Assembly (NCBI GenBank): GCA_021769885.1
Contig: JAETSA010000001.1
Span: 204,558-268,557 of the forward strand
Length of the DNA: 64,000 nucleotides
Reading direction: 5' to 3'
From: Bacillota bacterium
GTDB lineage: Bacteria; Bacillota; Clostridia; Oscillospirales; Acutalibacteraceae
Within the stretch, counting starts at the first letter, position 1. Each line of letters begins with the position of its first letter. A program made the translations under genes and the position numbers. Positions 34,331-42,090 of this stretch are shown here, piece after piece. The notes beneath the pieces are model-generated. The model searched no databases. It was not told the DNA's origin and saw only the letters and a list, made by a program, of their open reading frames with translations.

Positions 34331-34382
34331 GACGGCCGGGATACACAGGTTCTCATTTGAGGATCAGTGCGTCCCAGCCGTC
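34331..34382 (+). terminator. Long-loop terminator at the right end of the defence block
   Basis: Arms GACGGCCGGGA (34331-34341) and TCCCAGCCGTC (34372-34382) pair except at one base. The sequence continues directly into the lactate dehydrogenase remnant, so this marks the island edge. Confidence 0.65.
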
Positions 34383-34384
34383 TT

Positions 34385-34708
34385 GCCGAAAATGTTACAA
34401 AAGCGGCTTACAAAATCATTGAAACAAAAAAAGCGACCTATTACGGCATCGGGCTTTCGTTGGTGCGCATCGTGAAAGCGATTTTCGGCGGCGAAAACAG
34501 TATTCTGACCGTATCCGCGATGCTGCGCGGTGAATACGGCGTGAGTGAAGTTTTCGCAGGTGTACCGTGCATTTTAGGGCGTGACGGGATTCAGGAAATT
34601 CTGGCCCTGAATTTAGAGCCTAAAGAAGAAAAGCAATTTCAAAATTCGTGTGCACTTTTAGATTCCGTATGGCACGATTCGTTTTATGCAGACCAAGCAA
34701 AATCATAA
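34385..34708 (+). pseudogene. ldh: L-lactate dehydrogenase, C-terminal remnant
   Basis: About 107 codons match the C-terminal third of L-LDH: LAENVTKAAYKIIETKKATY, YGIGLSLVRIVKAIFGGENS, ILTVSAMLRGEYGVSEVFAG, VPCILGRDGIQEILALNLEP. The NAD-binding N-terminal two-thirds, including the catalytic histidine region, are absent, and no matching fragment is found at the other side of the restriction block. The first homologous codon follows straight after the terminator at 34331-34382, so the gene was cut by insertion or deletion. No start signal remains. Confidence 0.85.
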
Positions 34709-34710
34709 AA

Positions 34711-34756
34711 ATAAATCCCCGCAGGAGGTAAATACCACCATCCTGCGGGGATTTAT
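34711..34756. terminator. Bidirectional terminator
   Basis: Perfect 16-bp stem ATAAATCCCCGCAGGA / TCCTGCGGGGATTTAT, 2 nt after the ldh remnant and 10 nt after the stop of the convergent LRR gene. Confidence 0.85.
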
Positions 34757-34766
34757 GCGTATTAGC

Positions 34767-35495
34767 TCAAAATGTTCTCATCCCTGCGGCTGTTTGCAAA
34801 ACCCAACGCGCATCTACAGAATTGATAACACCGTCTTGATTTACATCAGCAATGCGCCACGAATCAAACTGCAATGCCCGTAAGCCTGCGGCGGCTTGCA
34901 GTACCCAACGTGCGTCAACAGCGGTTACGTTGGAATCCGTATGCACATCACCGAGCTGCACGAACCGAAACCCGTTTTCCTCAGCGTACGCTTCAGCGGC
35001 ACTGCCCTTTGTACCGATAACCGTAAAGTTCCGTATTTTCTCCAACGCATCATACCTGTTGAAATAACCGAAAGCCTCGGCTTCTATTGTCTGTACACTG
35101 CTCGGAATGACAACACAGGAAAGCAGCGGACAGTTTTCAAAGGCGTGGTCATCAATATACGTAACTCCGTTCGGAATCGTTACGCTTTCCAAATTCACAC
35201 AATAATAAAAAGCGTACCGTCCGATGTAGGTTACGGTAGCGGGAATCACTACTCGCTCCAGTTTGTCCCCATTGGAAAATGCTTCACGTTCAATAGATGT
35301 AACCGTATATCCGCCGAGAACAGCAGGAATATTCAGTACCGTATCGTAACCGTCATATTCCACAATCGCGCATGTCTTTTCCTGTTCCGAACGCACAGCA
35401 TAGCGTATCCCGTTATATTCTTCTGCAAACGCAGTCAGTGAAAATACAGACAAAAGCATTGAAACAGCTGTCAAAAACGATAATACTTTTTTCAT
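34767..35495 (-). CDS. Secreted LRR_5 protein with C-terminal dockerin-like domain
   Basis: A 242-residue exported protein. Signal peptide MKKVLSFLTAVSMLLSVFSL ends in LTAFAEE. Three to four BspA-type leucine-rich repeats follow (LERVVIPATVTYIGRYAF, LESVTIPNGVTYIDDHAF, LSCVVIPSSVQTIEAEAF). The C-terminus carries two dockerin-I-like calcium-binding repeats: GDVHTDSNVTAVDARWVLQ (degenerate) and ADVNQDGVINSVDARWVLQ, each followed by TAAGMR/AAAGLR. Dockerins plug proteins into cohesin scaffoldins; LRR_5 domains bind host or substrate surfaces. No cohesin is visible in this window. Either a cellulosome-type client or a cell-surface-attached binder. Confidence 0.8.
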   Translation of the reverse strand: MKKVLSFLTAVSMLLSVFSLTAFAEEYNGIRYAVRSEQEKTCAIVEYDGYDTVLNIPAVLGGYTVTSIEREAFSNGDKLERVVIPATVTYIGRYAFYYCVNLESVTIPNGVTYIDDHAFENCPLLSCVVIPSSVQTIEAEAFGYFNRYDALEKIRNFTVIGTKGSAAEAYAEENGFRFVQLGDVHTDSNVTAVDARWVLQAAAGLRALQFDSWRIADVNQDGVINSVDARWVLQTAAGMRTF

Positions 35496-35531
35496 TGAAA
35501 GTCCTCCTAAAAATATATTGAAGCACTATAT

Positions 35532-36554
35532 TCAGCTTAATTCCTGCACGGTCTTAAAACGGTAGCCGTTGGCGGCGAGGAAGTCCATATCCTTTACAAT
35601 TGCCGCCGCGCCCGAAACACAGCTGTAAAGCGGGTCATCCGCCAAAATGACTTCGATGCCCGTTTCGCTTTCCAAGCGTTTTTTCATACCGTACAAAAGG
35701 GATGTACCGCCCGTCAGCACAATGCCGTTTTCGGAAATATCACCGACCAATTCGGGAGGGGTTATTTCCAAAACAGATTTAATACCGTTAATGATGTAGC
35801 CAATCTGCTCATCAATACAGCGATACAGCTCGGTAGAGGTAACCTCAAAGGTCATCGGCATATTGTCCAATCCGCTTTTGCCGTTGGCAATCACAGCGAG
35901 CTCTTCTTTACGCGGAACAGCACTGCCGAGGCAGATTTTCAGCCGCTCTGCCGTTTGGGGACCTACCAAAATGTCCCGTTTCTTTCGCAAATACTTTTGG
36001 ATTGCCTCGTCAATCGATTTTCCGCCGACCTTGACGGATTTCGAAACGGCAAGACTCCCCCTTGTGACAACAGAAATATCCACAGAACCGCCGCCGATAT
36101 TGACAATAAACCGACCCGAAAATGTATCGTCATCCAAACCCGCACCGATTGCGGAGGCAAGCGATTCTTCCACAAGGCAAACACGCCCCGCGCCTGCGTG
36201 CATAGCGACATCTAAAAAGGTTCGTTTATCCAAATTTGTTGCACCGCTCGGCACAGTCAGAATCACATTCGGCTTAAAAATGCTGTTGCCGCAAAGGCGT
36301 TGGAAATAGTAGCGCAAGATATGCTCCGCGTGTGTATAATCAGAAATAATCCCGTTTTGCACGGGGCTGATGACGCGAATCGCATCGTCTGTTCTGCCGT
36401 TTATCGTATATGCGGTGTTCCCGATTGCAATAGGCGTGCCTGTTTCCGAATCTACCGCAATCATTGTCGGTTCGTCAAGCACAATTCCCTTGCCGCCGAC
36501 ATACATAATTGTAGATGTTGAACCAAAATCAATCCCAACACACATACCGAGCAC
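35532..36554 (-). CDS. MreB/Mbl-like actin homologue
   Basis: A 340-residue actin-fold ATPase. Phosphate 1 motif CVGIDFGSTSTIMYV, the FIVNIGGGSVDISVV phosphate 2 motif and the adenosine-binding ENGIVLTGGTSLLYGM motif are in the MreB order. The likely start is the GTG at 36554, with GGAGG 8 nt upstream, giving MLGMCVGIDFGS. It stands alone, without mreC or mreD, so it is probably a second or third MreB paralogue that shapes cell-wall synthesis rather than the mre operon copy. Sequence identity to MreB proper appears moderate. Confidence 0.8.
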   Translation of the reverse strand: MLGMCVGIDFGSTSTIMYVGGKGIVLDEPTMIAVDSETGTPIAIGNTAYTINGRTDDAIRVISPVQNGIISDYTHAEHILRYYFQRLCGNSIFKPNVILTVPSGATNLDKRTFLDVAMHAGAGRVCLVEESLASAIGAGLDDDTFSGRFIVNIGGGSVDISVVTRGSLAVSKSVKVGGKSIDEAIQKYLRKKRDILVGPQTAERLKICLGSAVPRKEELAVIANGKSGLDNMPMTFEVTSTELYRCIDEQIGYIINGIKSVLEITPPELVGDISENGIVLTGGTSLLYGMKKRLESETGIEVILADDPLYSCVSGAAAIVKDMDFLAANGYRFKTVQELS

Positions 36555-36628
36555 CTGACGCACCTCCAATCGATAAAAATATTTGGTTAATATTTTAGCA
36601 CAAACACGTTAAAAAGTAAATCCAAAAT

Positions 36629-36661
36629 AAAAAAGCGTTCTGAATTTCAGACCGCTTTTTT
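36629..36661 (-). terminator. Terminator of the MATE gene
   Basis: Stem AAAAAAGCGTTCTGAA / TTCAGACCGCTTTTTT with T tail; it overlaps the last codons of the gene. Confidence 0.75.
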
Positions 36662-38012
36662 CTGTAACCTGTTTTTCATCAGTTTCTTTTTCAAAACCGC
36701 ATACAGTGCCGCTTGGGCTACAAATGTGATTGCCCACGAAAGCGGATATGCAATAAACAAATTCATCAGTGTTCGGTTCATAGGCAAAAATACAAATATC
36801 CATAAAAGACGCACGCCGCAAGTCCCAATCAGAGAAACGAGCATCGGCTCTGTAGACCTGCCAAGACCGCGAATTTGACCTGCCGCCACATCCTGCAAAG
36901 AACAGGTAATGTAAAACGGCATAATCAACTGCATACGTTCTGCACCGATGGCGATTACCTCCGGCACATCGGAGAATATGCCGACAATCTGACTCCGTAA
37001 AACATAACCGATGCAAGACAGCCCGCCTGCGACCACACAAGTCAGAAGCAAGCATCTGCCGTAAATCTTGCTGACATTTTCGTACTTCTCAGCACCGACA
37101 TTTTGAGAGGTAAAGGTCATTGTGGTCTGTGCGAATGCATTTGTACACGTATAAATATAGGAGTCATAGTTTGACCCCGCCGCAATGCCCGCCATCGCAT
37201 TTTCACCGAATGCATTTACAGAGGATTGAATAATCACATTCGCAATGGAAAAACATAGAGTTTTGGATGCCTGCCGGCACACCGATTTTCACAATTTCAA
37301 GCAATTCCGACTTGTGTATGCGAAGCTCTTTTAAATGGATTTTGATTACAGAATCCGTACGAAGCAAACAGACTACAACCAACGCAGCGGAAATATATTG
37401 CGAAACCACTGTGGCAATGGCAACACCGCTCACGCCGAGCTTCACGGGGATAACAAGAATCAGATTCAAAACAATGTTCACAATCCCCGACAGGAACAGG
37501 ATATACAGCGGACGCTGTGTATCGCCGTGGGAACGCAGAATCGCCGCTCCGAAATTGTAAATCAGCATTCCTGGCGCACCAAGGAAATAGATTTTCAAAT
37601 ACAGGGTGGAAAGGGCTAAGATTTCCGCCTCTACATTCATAATCTGCAGCATCCATCCCGAAACAAAAAAGCCAATGATGCCGACCGCAACGCCGCAGAC
37701 AACGCTCAGCAGCATTGCCGTGTGAGTACAGCGTTTGACTTTTTGCATATTTCCCGCGCCGATGTATTTGGCGGTCACTACGCCTGCACCCATCGCAAGC
37801 CCCATAAATACGTTCAAAATCAACGCAACCAAAGAGCCGGTGGAGCCGACAGCCGCGAGCGCCTGTTTTCCTGCAAAGCGACCGACAATCACTGTGTCAG
37901 CGGTATTATAAACCAGTTGTAACAGCCCTGTGAAAATCAGCGGAATCGAAAACAGAATAATTTTTTTGAAAAAAGGTCCTGTTGTCATATCCGCTGTTAA
38001 GTTTTTCTTCAA
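36647..38012 (-). pseudogene. MATE-family efflux transporter, frameshifted
   Basis: Two adjacent frames together make one MATE transporter of about 450 residues. The first (from 38012) starts MKKNLTADMTTGPFFKKIIL and runs through six helices to KIGVPAGIQNSMF. The second continues SIANVIIQSSVNAFGENAMA and ends ALYAVLKKKLMKNRLQKKAV. The break is at a run of five A on the plus strand (37250-37254; T5 in the gene); four would restore the frame. This may be a true mutation, a phase-variable tract or a sequencing error. If intact, the protein would export cationic drugs by Na+ or H+ antiport. Confidence 0.8.
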
Positions 38013-38248
38013 AACAGAACTCCTTTCAAAGTGTGTAAAAAGATAAAAATTTCGGATGCTCTTTTGAATCTATCAGAGTTAAAATCGGATAGTCCACATA
38101 TTCACCTTCTTTCAAATTCCGCTGTCCAACAGCGTCGCCTTTCGTCCACATTCTACCCTGCTTTAAATCTTCGATTTAAAGCCCTGCTTTAAGGGAAATG
38201 TCAACTCTTTTTTCGAGAATGTTATGCATTCTCACAACCTCAAGACTT

Positions 38249-38446
38249 TTAACTTAACAGGTGGTCTATGGAACACTGAAAGATGCCTGAAAACTTTAGC
38301 AAGATTTTTGAAGGAATCGGTGCTACACCGTGCGTATAGTTGTAATACGATCGTGTAGTGATTCCGAGTGCTTCTGACAAATCATTTTTGCTCAGTCCTG
38401 CTTTCAATCGTTCTGCTTCAATGTTCGGAAAAACAATTTTTTTCAA
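38249..38446 (-). CDS. Cro-like XRE regulator
   Basis: A 65-residue helix-turn-helix protein starting with TTG at 38446 (GAGGTGAGGACG upstream): LKKIVFPNIEAERLKAGLSK, NDLSEALGITTRSYYNYTHG, then a hydrophobic C-terminal helix. It is transcribed away from the CI-like repressor across shared CGAGTA operator words, the standard layout of a phage lysis-lysogeny switch. Cro-like proteins repress the lysogenic promoter. Confidence 0.75.
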   Translation of the reverse strand: MKKIVFPNIEAERLKAGLSKNDLSEALGITTRSYYNYTHGVAPIPSKILLKFSGIFQCSIDHLLS

Positions 38447-38460
38447 CGTCCTCACCTCTT

Positions 38461-38588
38461 TTACTCGTAACGAGTAATTTACAACTATATAATATTCCCG
38501 TTTCGAGTAATTGTCAATAGGTTTCAAGAAATTATTTTTCAAAACGGGAAAATAATTTCTTGACACGAGTATTTTTTTACTGTAGTAT
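38461..38588. promoter_or_regulatory. Divergent cro/CI promoters with CGAGTA operators
   Basis: Leftward: TTGACA (38517-38512), 17 nt, TATTAT (38494-38489). Rightward: TTGACA (38560-38565), 17 nt, TAGTAT (38583-38588). The palindrome TTACTCGTAACGAGTAA (38461-38477) and half-sites CGAGTA near 38513 and 38566 overlap or flank both promoters. Confidence 0.75.
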
Positions 38589-38608
38589 ATAGAAAAGAGG
38601 TGTTCTAT

Positions 38609-39262
38609 GTGTTTACTGAAAAAATAAAAGACCTCCGCTTGAGCAGAGGTCTAAACAAACGCCAAATGTCCGAATTATTAGAAATGCCATATACCACATA
38701 TAACAATTACGAAACGGGAACAAGAGAACCGAACTCTGATGTTTTGAAAAAAATTTCCCAAATATTTTCTGTGTCTGTAGATTATTTGATTGGGAATTCG
38801 ACTTTCAAACACGGTTCAATCGACTTGTTTTCTCCTGAAATCACCACCGACACCGTCACTTTCCCCGTTATCGGCTCTATCGCCGCGGGATATGATGAAA
38901 TCGCAGTGGAAGACTGGAGTGGCGAGACAGTTGAGATACCTGTAGCGTATTTAAAGGGCAGAAAAAAAGAAGAATTTTTCGTCCTGTCGGTACACGGCGA
39001 TTCTATGTACCCGTTGTATATGGACGGCGACAAGGTTTTGATTTTGAAGCAATCCACCCTCGAGCGGAGCGGTGACATCGGTGCAATCTTATATGACAGT
39101 GAAAATGCAACCCTAAAAAAGGTCGAATATGTCAAAGGTGAAGATTGGCTGCGCTTAATTCCAATCAATCCCGAATACCAACCAAAAACCATAGAGGGTG
39201 CCGCTTTGGAGGAATGCCGCGTGCTCGGCGTACCGCGATTATTGATACGCGAACTTTTTTAA
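38609..39262 (+). CDS. CI/LexA-like repressor with S24 peptidase domain
   Basis: A 217-residue repressor starting with GTG at 38609 (GAGG 8 nt upstream). The N-terminal HTH is FTEKIKDLRLSRGLNKRQMS with YTTYNNYETGTREPN. An Ala-Gly in IAAGYDE is the probable self-cleavage site. The S24 domain has the serine in VHGDSMYPLY (about residue 131) and the lysine in ATLKKVEY (about 170). RecA-stimulated autocleavage would relieve repression after DNA damage. It maintains the integrated state of the element, whose integrase follows. Confidence 0.9.
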   Translation: MFTEKIKDLRLSRGLNKRQMSELLEMPYTTYNNYETGTREPNSDVLKKISQIFSVSVDYLIGNSTFKHGSIDLFSPEITTDTVTFPVIGSIAAGYDEIAVEDWSGETVEIPVAYLKGRKKEEFFVLSVHGDSMYPLYMDGDKVLILKQSTLERSGDIGAILYDSENATLKKVEYVKGEDWLRLIPINPEYQPKTIEGAALEECRVLGVPRLLIRELF

Positions 39263-39311
39263 GGATTCCACTCTCAATAATTACAAGTATAGGTGATTGG
39301 AAGAGAACAAA

Positions 39312-39482
39312 ATGGAGTTAAAAAGTTTAACCAAAAAAGAGAAGCAACTTATTGCCGAATTTCGTTTATGCAAACAAGCCGATAAAGACAGTATCATACA
39401 AAAAATTACCGACCTCTCAAAACGTGATAACACGGATGATGAGAGGTCGGAATGTCAAAACGTGAAACGATCCGAATTATAA
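39312..39482 (+). CDS. Small ORF between repressor and integrase
   Basis: A 56-residue, highly charged helical frame (MELKSLTKKEKQLIAEFRLC to KRSEL). It lies between two genes of the same strand with short gaps. The SD is weak. It resembles small proteins seen before serine integrases in clostridial phages, but no function can be given. Confidence 0.45.
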   Translation: MELKSLTKKEKQLIAEFRLCKQADKDSIIQKITDLSKRDNTDDERSECQNVKRSEL

Positions 39483-39507
39483 AAATACGCAAGAAAAGGG
39501 TGAAAGA

Positions 39508-40953
39508 ATGTCTGATACGTTAAAAATTGCCGCCGCTTATGTACGGGTGTCTACAGAAGACCAAACCGAGCTTTCCCCGGATACGCAAGTACAAAAAATA
39601 AGGCAATACGCAAAAACCCACGGATATATTATCCCGAATGAATTTATTTTTCACGATGACGGCATCAGCGGACGCTCTACCAAAAAGCGTCACGGGTTTA
39701 ATCAGATGATCACCGTCGCGAAAACTGACCCGAAACCGTTCGACGCCATTCTTGTTTGGAAATTCAGTCGTTTCGCCCGCAACCGTGAGGACAGTATCGT
39801 TTACAAATCAATGCTGAAAAAACGCGGGATTGACGTCATCAGCGTTTCCGAGGACGTCGGGGACGATAAGATGTCTATTCTGATAGAATCTCTTATCGAG
39901 GCTATGGATGAATATTACAGCGTAAATCTGTCGGAAGAAGTTGTGCGCGGGATGTCCGAAAAGGTACGGCGCGGTCAGGCGGTTTCCGCTCCCCCGATTG
40001 GCTACAAAATTGTCGACGGAAAGTTCTTGATTGACACAGATACAGAACCGCTGATTCGGCGTATATTCAACGAATATCTACAAGGAAAGCCCACCCGAAA
40101 AATCGCCATTGATTTAAACGCAGACGGTTATACCACCCGCCGCGGCAACAGATTTGAAAACCGCACCGTCCAATACATTATTGAAAACCCCGTTTATGCA
40201 GGATTTATACGTTGGGATATAGACGGGCGCGGCAGCCGCAGTTATTATCGGGATAATAAAGAAATGGTCGTCAAAGGCACACACGAGCCGTATTTGGATG
40301 CCGAAACCTATCAATCCCTGCAAGCCCGCCTTGCGGAAGACAAACGCATACACAAAAAATACGAGCGCAATGCCGCAACGAAAAACGAATGGGCATTACG
40401 CGGGTTGGTGCACTGCTCTGCTTGCGGCGGAACACTGTGTATGGCGGCAAGCGGAACGTCTGTGCAATGCTACCGTTATGCGCACGGAAAGTGTGATACC
40501 TCGCACAGCATAACCGTAAACAAGCTGACAAATGCCGTGATTCAATCTCTGAAAGACGGATTAAACGAAGCGGCATTAAACATTGAATTTTCCGCGCCGA
40601 AAGCCGAAATCACAGTAGATTATGAAAAACAAATCAAACGTGAGCAGGAAAAGTTAGAGCGCATCAAAGCCGCTTTCGTAGCAGGCGTTGATACTTTAGA
40701 AGAATATCAGATAAACAAAGGGAAGATTCTCGGTACGATTGCAGAGCTGAAAATTCAGCAAGAAAAAGAAGTGCCGAAATTGAATAAAGAAGATATGCAA
40801 AAAGAGGTCAAAGAAAAAATGAAAAACGCTATACAACTTTTGGAAAGCCCCATAGCCTCCGAAGAAGAAAAAAATGCCGCATTGCGTGCATTTGTCAGCA
40901 GAATCATTTTCAGCCGCCCTACCTCTTCTGTCAGTATCTATTACTTTATTTAA
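39508..40953 (+). CDS. Large serine integrase
   Basis: A 481-residue site-specific recombinase. The catalytic domain AAAYVRVSTEDQTELSPDTQ has the nucleophilic serine in the RVS motif (about residue 14), and VWKFSRFARNREDSIVYKSM follows. The recombinase domain contains GYTTRRGNRFENRTVQYII. The zinc ribbon is LVHCSACGGTLC...CYRYAHGKCDTSHS, and a coiled-coil motif follows (QIKREQEKLERIKAAFVAGV). SD AAGGGTGAAAG precedes the ATG. The gene ends right at the junction with cotJC, where an attachment site must lie, so it most likely inserted this element into cotJC. Confidence 0.93.
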   Translation: MSDTLKIAAAYVRVSTEDQTELSPDTQVQKIRQYAKTHGYIIPNEFIFHDDGISGRSTKKRHGFNQMITVAKTDPKPFDAILVWKFSRFARNREDSIVYKSMLKKRGIDVISVSEDVGDDKMSILIESLIEAMDEYYSVNLSEEVVRGMSEKVRRGQAVSAPPIGYKIVDGKFLIDTDTEPLIRRIFNEYLQGKPTRKIAIDLNADGYTTRRGNRFENRTVQYIIENPVYAGFIRWDIDGRGSRSYYRDNKEMVVKGTHEPYLDAETYQSLQARLAEDKRIHKKYERNAATKNEWALRGLVHCSACGGTLCMAASGTSVQCYRYAHGKCDTSHSITVNKLTNAVIQSLKDGLNEAALNIEFSAPKAEITVDYEKQIKREQEKLERIKAAFVAGVDTLEEYQINKGKILGTIAELKIQQEKEVPKLNKEDMQKEVKEKMKNAIQLLESPIASEEEKNAALRAFVSRIIFSRPTSSVSIYYFI

Positions 40954-40965
40954 TTTCCCCAAAAA

Positions 40966-41079
40966 TCATATCTTTTTGTCGTTCGCCCCACCATACTGAC
41001 TTATAATAATTTGTGCATATTTCGGGTTTGGATTTTTAATATTGACAGGATACTGTAATTTCTTTTCATACTGAAACAT
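40966..41079 (-). pseudogene. cotJC: Spore coat gene cotJC, truncated after about 35 codons
   Basis: Starts MFQYEKKLQYPVNIKNPNPK and continues YAQIIISQYGGAND, the conserved N-terminus of the manganese-catalase-like coat protein CotJC, then changes to unrelated DKKI and a stop. Full CotJC has about 190-200 residues. The ATG at 41079 lies 3 nt after the cotJB stop, in the normal cotJABC order. The rest is replaced by the serine-integrase element and does not appear elsewhere in this window. Confidence 0.85.
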
Positions 41080-41082
41080 AAG

Positions 41083-41346
41083 TTATTTCACACACTCCTC
41101 TAAATCCCAAGGCCACGGATTGCGAAGCCAATTCTTGCCCGAGCCCGTCTGCGGTGTCAGCGGTCCGTACTTTTCTTCAAAGGCCTTTTGCAATGTCTTT
41201 GCACGGGCAGCATACTTACTGTGCCGTTCCTTTGCTTCGCAATCGTCGGGATGCGTATCCAAATACAAGTGCAGTTCCCATGTCGCAAATTGCGCCGCTG
41301 AAAGCGTTCTGAGTGCTTTTGCACGTTCGTTTACCATCATATGCAT
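41083..41346 (-). CDS. cotJB: Spore coat peptide assembly protein CotJB
   Basis: An 87-residue protein with the CotJB pattern: LRTLSAAQFATWELHLYLDT, HPDDCEAKERHSKYA, FEEKYGPLTP and the C-terminal NPWPWDLEE. It works with CotJA and CotJC in an inner spore coat layer made by the mother cell. The start could also be the ATG at 41340, which fits the GGGAGG spacing better. Its 5' end overlaps the end of cotJA, so the two are translationally coupled. Confidence 0.92.
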   Translation of the reverse strand: MHMMVNERAKALRTLSAAQFATWELHLYLDTHPDDCEAKERHSKYAARAKTLQKAFEEKYGPLTPQTGSGKNWLRNPWPWDLEECVK

Positions 41347-41585
41347 TTCCCTCCCAAAAACGGCTTATCCAGGTCTGGAAACACAGTGCCGCGGCAAAGT
41401 GCTTTTTCTGCTTCATACATAGACGTATCCGTCTGAAACGGAACATATGCCATCGTGGTTACGGGATTCTTCGGTAATTTGGACAGTCCGTTATACACGC
41501 ACGGCTGTGTAACAGGTGCACAGCCATCATCCGTATACATTTCGGATTGCAGCTGCATATCGCAGTAATCCATAAAATCTTTCAA
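41337..41585 (-). CDS. cotJA: Spore coat associated protein CotJA
   Basis: An 82-residue protein with the CotJA core TTMAYVPFQTDTSMYEAEKA, LCRGTVFPDLDKPFLGGKC. The start is a TTG (AAGGAG 8 nt upstream); an ATG follows four codons later. It opens the cotJA-cotJB-cotJC operon. It should be transcribed in the mother cell during sporulation; a weak sigma-E-like pair (ACATAA, AATACTAT) is visible upstream near 41631-41658 but the spacing is not ideal. Confidence 0.9.
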   Translation of the reverse strand: MKDFMDYCDMQLQSEMYTDDGCAPVTQPCVYNGLSKLPKNPVTTMAYVPFQTDTSMYEAEKALCRGTVFPDLDKPFLGGKCI

Positions 41586-41682
41586 CTCACACGTCTCCTT
41601 TTTTGTTTTTTCGGAAATTCTTCCTGCTTCATAGTATTCCGAAAATACAATTTATGTGCGGATGTCCGTAAGGGCAATCGAC

Positions 41683-41724
41683 AAAAGCGACCCGCTTTGG
41701 CAGAAAATCAAAGCGGGTCGCTTT
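41683..41724 (-). terminator. Terminator of the Ogt-like gene
   Basis: Stem AAAAGCGACCCGCTTT / AAAGCGGGTCGCTTTC, 8 nt after the stop on the minus strand. Confidence 0.8.
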
Positions 41725-41731
41725 CATAAAA

Positions 41732-42043
41732 TTATTCTTGAAAATTCCAACGGTATTTTTGCAAATCAACTATGCCGTCATCGCTCACTTTCACACCCTC
41801 CGCGCGCAGAAGACGTATCTGCTCGTTGCCGCCGCCGAAAGCGAATGCCGAAGATACAGAGCCGAAACGGTTGACAACACGATGACATTTGATAGTTTCA
41901 GGATCGGGATTCACATGCAATGCATAGCCGACTACACGCGACCAGCGTGGATTTCCCGCAAGCATTGCAATATCGCCGTAAGTCGCTACACACCCTTTCG
42001 GTATGCGGCGAACCACATTATATATTCGTTCAAAAGTATCCAT
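41732..42043 (-). CDS. Ogt/MGMT-like DNA-binding domain protein
   Basis: A 103-residue single-domain protein: FERIYNVVRRIPKGCVATYG, DIAMLAGNPRWSRVVGYALH, the active-site-like segment TIKCHRVVNRFG, and LRAEGVKVSDDGIVDLQKYR. It is the C-terminal DNA-binding/active-site domain of O6-alkylguanine methyltransferases without their N-terminal domain, as in bacterial alkyltransferase-like proteins. The alkyl-acceptor cysteine is present, but the usual PCHR proline is a lysine (KCHR). It could repair O6-alkylguanine or only bind lesions. The start follows GCGGTGATGCT. Confidence 0.85.
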   Translation of the reverse strand: MDTFERIYNVVRRIPKGCVATYGDIAMLAGNPRWSRVVGYALHVNPDPETIKCHRVVNRFGSVSSAFAFGGGNEQIRLLRAEGVKVSDDGIVDLQKYRWNFQE

Positions 42044-42090
42044 AGCATCACCGCTATCATTGTATCCTATTTTTGTGCGCACTGCAAGGA

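Larger units (their letters stand above)
38249..40965. mobile_element. Remnant of a serine-integrase phage or element
   Basis: A Cro-like and a CI-like gene diverge from shared operators, followed by a small ORF and a serine integrase whose stop lies 12 nt from the truncated cotJC. No structural, replication or lysis genes remain, and the left border cannot be seen. Confidence 0.7.
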
